Part shown: piece by piece, positions 46,401 to 55,400 of the stretch
Position numbering within the stretch: position 1 is the first letter of the stretch
How the letters are laid out: the number at the start of each line of letters is the position of its first letter
Assembly: GCA_001939145.1 (NCBI GenBank)
Contig: LSRX01000337.1
Coordinates: 308,436 to 372,435, forward strand
From: Symbiodinium microadriaticum
Lineage: Eukaryota; Sar; Dinophyceae; Suessiales; Symbiodiniaceae
DNA length: 64,000 nucleotides
Reading direction: 5' to 3'
Notes under the pieces: model-generated
Database searches by the model: none
Told to the model about the DNA's origin: nothing
What the model saw: the letters and a program-made list of their open reading frames with translations, nothing else
Position numbers and translations under genes: made by a program

Positions 46401-49400
46401 GAGCATCCTAAACCCTAAACCCCAAGCACTCATTCTTCACACCACAGCCTCGATCTTGCGGCAAACGAGCTTTGCGTGCTCCTCTGCAATCTCCAGACTC
46501 GGAATAGCAAGCAGGCCTCGGCGAATGATGGGTTTAGGGTCTAGGGCTTTAGGGTTTATGTCTTAGGGTTTACGGCTTTGGGGTTTAGGTTTTAGGGTTT
46601 AGGGCTTTGGGTTTAGGCTTGTCGGGTTTAGGGTTTAGGGCTCAGGGATAGCAGGATGAAGGGACCTCGTAAATCGAGCTTCAAGTGGCGGAACTGCAGC
46701 TGAACCTCCCCACAAGCTCACCTATAGCCCGACGCCGTCCAAGAACCCAGGATGCTTTAAGTAGGGACCTCCTACCGAGGATGATTCCAGACCATGTGTT
46801 GAACAGGATTGCAGAGGATGATCAAAATCTAAGAGGTGGGTTTTATGGTTTGGGGTTTAGGGTTTAGGCTTTTATGGTTTGGGGTTTGGTGTCTCTGATC
46901 GGAATACCACTGTGCCAGGACGCTCGGGGATGGGAGCATGATGTTTCACGGACCTAGGTTGGCAACTTTTAGGCCTTTGTAAGATGTTCGTAAATAAGAT
47001 CGTTTGCAGCCCATTCATAGGAGTTCGGATTAGGGGAACCCTTGGGGATATAGACCCTCTCTCTCGACAAGGTCCCTTTCAAGAGAGCCATAAGTAGGGT
47101 TAAGAAGGGTCCCCTTTAAGATCTAAGATATCCCAGAGGCCTACCTAACAGAGGTCGAGGCAATAGGCACCATTGAATTTGAAATGACTCAGGTAGCCCA
47201 ATCGCGACACCTTCAGCAACATGGGTAGATACTGTGTATCCCAGCCCATTCAAACACCAACCTTAAAACTCATAAATCCCCAAAGCTAAGCCTAAACTCC
47301 AGTTCCAGTTCGATCCTGAACACTGAGGGCCCAGACGCTTGCACAAAGCCTCGTGAGACAGCGTGCTGTTGCCTGGAGCCACGTTGATTTGGAGGCTTCA
47401 ATGCGACAGGGGCCCTGGGCAGTGTTAGTACCTGCGGACCCTGACAGTTTTCCTTGTCATCCGACTGGCGGCCTTGTGGGGTTGGGGAGACTTGCCCGTC
47501 CAGAAACTGCAACGGGGGTTTAGACATGTGAGCCCCACAATACTTCAGCAACAGGTTTTGGTAGCGGGCCGGAAACTAGCTTACAGAACCTAAGAAATGT
47601 GTCCGCTGGACCCTTAGAACTTAGAACCCCTACAAAGACCCTCGTGTAGAATCCGGCTACTGGGTCCCTTTCTCAGTCAACCCCTTGGCCGAACAGCCAA
47701 CTCCGCAGGAGGGCTTCACACAGGGGCAGTAAGAAATTGAATAGGGTTTAGGGTTTAGGGGTTTAGGGTTTAGGGTTTTTGGGTACCACCAGCCCACGCA
47801 GCAATCGGAAAGCCGGACAAACAAGCCCTAAACGAGCAGCCCACCTGCACCGGCAAGCTGCGCAAAGAGCTCGTCGACTGCGACTCCCTTCTCTGCGGCC
47901 TAACAGTGCAGGTCGGCTCAGGGGTTTAGGGGTTTAGGGTTTAGGGTTTCACGGTCTTTTGTTAAGGGTTATAAGGTTTACGATTAATTCAGCCCAAGCC
48001 TTGCTTACGGTAAGCATTGCAAGAGCTGTATATGTAAGGCTCTATAATCTATAAGGCTCGATAGCTCAAAGACGTGCACACTTCGAGACAAAACACTCGC
48101 AGCCTCTCTGTCTCTTTGGTTCTGTCTCTTTCTCGCACCACAGGCCCGAGACAGCCGAAGTTCTCGACAAAAGCCAGATAAAGAGCTTTAAAGTTCAACT
48201 TTCGACAATAAGACCCTTTCTCCACCCTAATCAACGCTCATACAAAGATTTAGAAGAAACCCAAAACGGAAACCCTAAATCCCAAACCTCTAAACCCCTA
48301 AACCCTAAACCCTGAACCCCTAAAACCCCACTACTACCCCAAGGTAACACGCTCCAAGAGAGAGCAACAAAAAAGCAGCGAAGGCCTCGGACCGCAAAGC
48401 AGCGGAAGCATTGGCATCGGCGGCCTCAAACGGCTCTTCGGAGGTTTGCTATAGGTTTCAACATAGTAATTAGGGTTGGGGCTTAGGGGAATTCAGGGTT
48501 TTCGGGGGGTTTAGGGGATTTAGGGTAAGTTTGCTATAGTTTTTGTTCCCCTAAACCCTAAACCCTAGAACCCTAAACCCTAAAACCCAGACTTCGGATT
48601 CTTCGAGGCTACCACAGGGGCCTCAGCTTCAATCAAAGGATCAGATCAGGGTTTCGGATGTGGATGGGTTTGGGCCCACAGGGGCCTCAACACTTCGGTT
48701 CAGGCTTTGTATACCCTACCTGTAACCGAAAAGGCCTACCTTTTTTAAGGAGCTATATGTAGAAACCATAACAAGGAACCCTACAAAGGTAGATCTTTTC
48801 GGTTACAGGTAAACCCTAAACCCTAAACCGCTCTAAACCCATAGCAAGAAAAAGGGGGTTTTAGGGGGGTGCGGGGGTAGAGGGGCTTATAAAGGTATGT
48901 TCGTCTCAAGCGGCTCTTCTGTTTGAGGTGGTCGACAGGGGCTCTTTTAAGATGGGCTGCATCCAACTTGCCGCAACGAGGCACTCTTGGAGCCAAAAAA
49001 GGCAGCTGATGAGCTTTATGAACCGTTTAGTATGATGTTTATGGGGGCCTTAAGGCTCTCAGACGGGATCCGTGGCTTCTGAGGTTTTGGGTCTTCCTTG
49101 ATGCGCTGTGTTCGTGTTTTTTCTGTACCCTAAACCCTAAACCCTAAACCCTAACCCTAAACCCTAAACCCTGAGGTTCAGGGTTATTAGGAGTCTGCAG
49201 GGCTTCGAGGTTCAGGGTTTGTTCAGGCTTCGGGCTTAGGGTTAAATATGGGCACCTTAATAATTCGAACAGGGCTTTGGGGCCTAGTATAAAATATCTA
49301 CAATAAGGACCCCCCCCACCCCCCAACAAAAAAAAAAACTTTTGGTAGATATTTAGGCCCCTGCATCAGGGTTTAGGGTTGAGGGTTCCCGGTCCGGGGT

Positions 49401-52400
49401 CTAGGTGAAGATCAAACGTCACAGCAGACTATAAACCTCATGAGCTTTACCAATAGGCTCCTATGCAGCTTCTTCTTGTGGCTTATATTTAGATTCCTAT
49501 AAGGTAATCCCAAAAAGGAACTACTTAGGAGCCTATGGGTAAAGTGATATTCTAGACAAGCCGCAGAAGGGCCCTATTCGCAATCAGGCTCATCAGATTA
49601 CTCATTGGGGTTGGGACTCTACGGTCTTTTTCAGAATAGAATCTTGAGCTGCTTTGGTGAAGGGCTGGGGTCGGAATAAGTCCGCAAAGAAAGAACCTCT
49701 ATTGAGACAGCATTAGAACGGCAACTTCAAGATCTGACTTGGGTTTTAGGTCTTGGGTTTAGGGTTTATAGTTTATAAAGTTCAGGGTTTAGGAGAACAG
49801 CTGAGGGCAACAGCCTCTGAGATCGTCTTGCAGGCTTTCTTCACCGCCTGCCCAAGGAGATCCGAGCCACGGAACCAAACAGCCCGACATCCCTTACCTA
49901 GAAAACCCAATACCCCTTAAATAAGGATTTTACCTTAAATTATAGCGGCCTTAATATTCTGATTCTGATTTAAGGTATATTCCTTAATTAAGGAGTATTG
50001 GGCTCCCTGGGTACCTGAAATCATAATAATGAGCGGTGCCTGACTTCGCAGACCCCGGGGAGGACCTAGAAAGTAGAAACCCTGATTTGGGATTCTGTGC
50101 TACTAAAGGGTACTTTGTCGGAACACCCTTTAAAGGAACCCTAAACGGAAGCCCAACAGGAAGCCCAAAAGGAACCCTGAAGGGAACCCCAAAAGGAACC
50201 CGAAAAGGAATCCCAAAAGGAATCCCTAAAAGGAAGCCCAAAAGGAACCCTAAAACGAAGCCTGAAGGGACCCTTTGGTCTCTCTGCTCAGTCCCTGGGC
50301 CTCTGCAGCTGCCTTCACTTTCCTCAGGGCAAGGTCCGCCTCGCCACACGATGCTTCGGGCATGTCACCCTGAACCCCCAACCCCTAAAAACCCATCCGA
50401 AACCCTCAACCCTAAACCCTATAGGCCCTAAACCTAAACCCTAAAGCCTATACACCCTAAACCTAGACCGTAAACCCTACACCCTAATTAACGCTGGGTC
50501 ATACCCTGAACCCCCAACCCCAAAAACCATCCGAACCCTCAAGCCCAGAACCATCTAGTAACCCGGGAAAGTGGAACAGGGGTTAAGGATGATTCGTGCT
50601 AGGGTTCCTTACATTATGCTTTTTCCTAAACCCCAAACCCTAAACCGCTTTCAGGGCAAGAGGATCCTGATGCTCCAACTTTCTGGCTTCCGCCCCCACG
50701 GGAACCCGGAGGAGCCTTGGCGATGAGCTTCGTCAGCTCCTTCTTCGCCTGGCAGCGGCTAGGGTTCGGGGCTTTAGCCATAGGTCCCCTAAGTAGGTCC
50801 TTTTTGGGATTACCTTATAGGATTCTAAATATAAGCCAAGTAGTTCCTTTTTGGGATTACCTTATAAAAAGGAACGACTTAGGCGCCTATGGGTAGCGTG
50901 AAGGCGGCATTCAGGGCACTCTAAGGTTTAGGGCTTCAGGTTCGGAGGGTTTCAGGGTTTATCGGGTGGCACACCGAACCCTATATGACTCCAGAGCCCC
51001 AAGACCTAGAACCCTGAACCCTCAACCTAAAGCCCTAAAAAACCTTCAATCCTAAACCCTCAATCCCCAAAGCCCTAAACCCTGAAACCCTAAAGCCCTA
51101 AAACCCTAAGACCCTTAAGCCCTAAGCCCTAAAAGCCCTAAAGCCCAAAACCCTAAAACGCCAAGCCCTGAATTCAGCCCCCGAGGCCTCCATCATCGGC
51201 CCCTTCGTAGCCTGAGGAGGTGAATATGGCGGGTTTCTTGCAGTTTAAGGACCCCGTTTTAAGGGCTCCTTAGAGGGATCTATAAGGGTTTCTATAGTGT
51301 TTCTATGTTAAGGGTGTAAGGTTTAGGATTGAGGTTTAAGGTTTAAAGTTTAGGGCTCCGACTCGCCTAAGCCTCGGCTTTTAGGGCTCAGGCGTTTTAA
51401 GCTTAGAGTTTGGGCTTAGGGCTTTGGATACTATATAGGGCCTTAATTAGAATAGGGTTTTTGGGGTACATTGTGATATGAGAAAATCACGATCCCCAGG
51501 AAGACTGTTGCTCATTATGTACGCCCCGAAATTGCCTCGTGTAAAGCCACAGAGAAGGCCAACTATGGCCCTGCAATCCCTGAGCTCTCTAAACCCATAG
51601 GCTCCTAAGTAGTTCCTTTTTGTGGCTCATATTTAGGATCCTATAAGGTAATCGCAAGAAGGAACTACTAAGGAGCCTATGGATATCGTGATAGGACCTG
51701 GTAGAAGCCTAAGCTTCGTGTAGTGACCCTAAGGATCCAAAGGACCCAATAATCAGCTACTTTGGTTACGGATAGTAGTAATCTAGCTTAATCTTTGGGA
51801 GAGTATATGATTGTTAGGTACTTGGGCCCTTAGGGTGAAGGTTTAAAATTTAGGGTTTAGAGGACGCCTCACACTGTGGTACTCTCAGGCCTTGATTTCC
51901 CTCGTCTGCGCCAGGAAGGACGCCTTGGCCTGCAGAAGCTGAATTTTCCGGGTACGACACAGGTGAATTTCAGGCTTTCCATATCCGGCCCAAGAGACAC
52001 GAAAGTCCTTTACCCATAACCCCTGAACCCAATAAACTAAACCATGAAACTGTTGGTAACCAAGTATAGCTAACACCCAAGTACCTTAGCAAGGTCGAGG
52101 CTGCCTCGTGTAACTTAGATCTCTCTTTCTTGAGTTATATGCAGCTTCTGGCTATGGAATCTTCAGCCTAAGCCCTCAAACCTGTACCCCCTGCAAAACC
52201 CACAGCCCTAAACACAGATCGCCGGGGATCTTGGGGGTTTGTGAAAGGGGTCTTAATGATTAGAATAGGGTTGTGGGGTATATTATAGTATAACTGTAGT
52301 AGTAGTTAGGAGCCGGAAGGAATGGCATTATCCATTTCACTATATGTATACAGGTCTATGTTATTTAGCTCTCACCGGAAACGGGTCACCCAAAACCATG

Positions 52401-55400
52401 TCAGGTTGTGTGTTAAGCGTAGTGTCACTGAGGACGTCCCAGGTGACTCAGGTGCTCATTTACCCGAACCCTACGACACCCTACGCTACACCCGAAACCT
52501 TGTACCCCCAACCAGAAACCCGAAACCGTAAACCCCTTGAAAGCTGCGCTTGAAATCGGTATGTGACTTCGGGATCGACTCTACTTGGCACACGAATAGG
52601 CATTATTAAGGCAGGAAATGGAGGGCGTAGTCAGGGGCCATTATGTCGAAGGTTTAGCGTTCAGAGATTGCTGTGCTGCTAGCTCTTCAGTTCATAGGGA
52701 GTAGTTGTTCAGGCAGCACTATGATACCTTCTGATCTTCTTCGTTTAGCCATGTCCAACTACCGGATCTCTATGGGCGCAGGAACAGCTGTTTATCAGCA
52801 TGGAATCCTTTTTAGAACCCTCAAAAGAGGCCCTTATAGACTGTTTAGAATTTAAAAGAAGCCCTGTAGAACACTTCACCGGCAAACCTACTACTCTTCT
52901 GCTTGGTAGATCGGCTTGTTCATAGATATCCCAGCTGATACCTCTGTTCATAGTCGAATGACCGGTTTTGTTCATCATTCTGATCGCTTGTATCGGTATC
53001 TGGTAGTTCTCCAACGTCTGTTACACAAGGCCAACTGTGCCCAATTATTGCTGAACCCTAAAGCCTGAACCCGAAACCCTAAACCTTATGACTTCTTTTT
53101 ACAAGTCCTTAAACTTCTAGGTTTTCTGTGGTTAAGGAACACCTCAAAACCCCAACCCCAAACCCTAAACAAAAGCCCTTATAAACCCTTGTAGTAACTC
53201 CTTTACCATCCTTTAGAAGAGCCCTATGACACCCCGAAGAGCCTCGAACTCCAGAATCCCAAACCAGCAGGCCTTGCTCAGCAAGGAGGAAGCAGAAGGC
53301 TCGAGCGTCTCCATCTCCTGAAATCTTAGCTCCATGGGGACTTCACCCATAGGCTCCTAAGTAGTTCCCTTTTGGGATTGCCTTATAGGATTCTAAAGTT
53401 AAACCACAAAAAGGAACTATTTAGGAGCCTACGGTCTACGGGTACTGGCTTTGGAGTGTGATAGGGTTTGCATGTTGAAGCTGATATCCCTAGAGCCGGG
53501 TAGGATTCCATACTTTATGTTACCGTTTATCTGCTTTTGTAGTCCCTGATGTCTTGACATCATCGCCAAACGTTGTCTCTCCGTGCCTGCGCAGTGCAAG
53601 GCCTCGGGATTGGGGTATGCACGGGACACGGCCTGGCCTCAGTTCCTGAGAAGCATAAACCCTGCACCTAAACTGTAAAACCCTAAACCCTAAACCCCAA
53701 ACCCTAATTACACCTAAACCCTAAACCCTACAGGGCCTACTCCTAAACACTGAACCCTAAACCCATCCTCAACTGCTGAAACCCCTTAAGCCTCACACGC
53801 CCCCAACGCCTCTGAGGCCTTAGATCCCCTAAACCCTATAAATTCTGCACCCTTCACCCGAGGGTTTTTGGTTTTTGGGTTTAGGGGTAGGGATTGAGGG
53901 GTTTAGGGTACGCCCTAAACCCATCTTTTCCCTCAAACCTAACCACTAACTCACTAAACCCTAACCTGCAACCCCGAATCCTCAACCCAAATTCCTGAAC
54001 CCACAACCACCCACCTCTTCAGGGCCCCTTAAATCCTAAGTCTGTCCCGGCTAGCCCCTGGAGAAGGAAATTCGGCTGCCGTCGCTCCTCTGCTACCGTC
54101 GCAGGCGTGGCAAACTTCATCAACTCTTCGCCCTGAGACTTCTGCTGCTACGCTATGCTACGCCTATGATTGTTGTCAGGGTTCGGGGTTTAGGGCTGAG
54201 GGTTGAGGTTTGAAGTGCAGGACGGGCTGCTATATACATCTACGTACTATATACTATATACCGGTGTTGCGAAGGTTTGGGATACGGGCTTCAAGGGTTT
54301 CGACCATCACTAGAGTTAAGTTGTTGGGGGTTTAGGGTTTGGTAGTGCTACTACCATCATCAGCGCTAGGGCCTGGGTGTACGGATTTTATGCCGTCAGT
54401 ATCGTTCGGGCGCTTGTTTTGGGATTGGTGGTTTGAGGGGTCAGCTCTACACCCTGCGCTGAGTCATACGGTTCATGATATAAACCCCGCATTACCCATA
54501 ATAAGGAATATACCATAATTCCCATAGTTTAGGGTCCTTAAGGTAATGCAGGATTTATGTCATCAACAGTAGGAGAGGCATCATAATTGGAATGATTGCT
54601 GTCATAGGATATGGTTGATCATCCACCCCTGCACCTTAAAACGCCAAACCCTACAGCCAAAATCCCTTGCCTACACCTAAAGCCCACAGAAGCATGCAGC
54701 CCAACAAGTACCCCACAAAGCGCCACCTCCTGCATTCCAGTGCTCCCCCCCGCCCCACCACCGCCACCCCCCCCCCCTGCACATGCGCACACACACACAC
54801 ACACAAACACAAATATATGGTGCCTCCGTACAACCTGCGGTGCTCAGCAGAAGCAGACGAGGGGCTGAACAACGAAGGAAGTAGGTGCAGGCACGCATTC
54901 ACAAGGCATCTCAACAACTGAGCCGCTCGATGAATGCCCAGTGTTTTGGCTTTAGGGTTTTTGTTGGGTACTGCCCCCCACCTTGTTCCAGTCTACATTG
55001 GTGTTCATATTCAGGCTACAGATAATTACGTATAGCGAAAACTTGCTGCAACTGCCACAGAGTGGGGCCAAGATCTTTGGTATATGGGTAGTTGTCTACA
55101 TTGGGGTCCCTTTTAGGGTCCGAAACCACGGGTGCCGTACTATATTGGGGACCCAAAAAAGACCCTAATTTAGAGAACTACCCATATAGAACCCTCATAG
55201 TACCCATATAGAAACCCTATAGAAACCCTTCTAGATCCCTTTAAGGAACCCTAACTTTGGGGGCCCCGGGTGACAAAAAAGCCCGCGGCCTGTGCGGCGA
55301 CGAGGGCCTCAGAGCTGGTGGTGGCTTTTGCGCCCTCGGCCTTCTTGCGCTGCGTCGGAAGGCTTCAGGCTTATAGGGTTTAGTGTTTCAGGCTTAGGGC

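Noticed and set aside
47270..47551. 93-codon minus-strand ORF (QVSPTPQGRQSDDKENCQGP)
   Set aside because: Lies between two exons of the large gene that already join in phase; no splice or start evidence, so left out although composition is plausible.
50036..50431. 131-codon plus and 121-codon minus ORFs
   Set aside because: Both follow an 11-12 bp tandem repeat; only the microexon ADLALRKVKAAAE at 50339-50301 has independent support.
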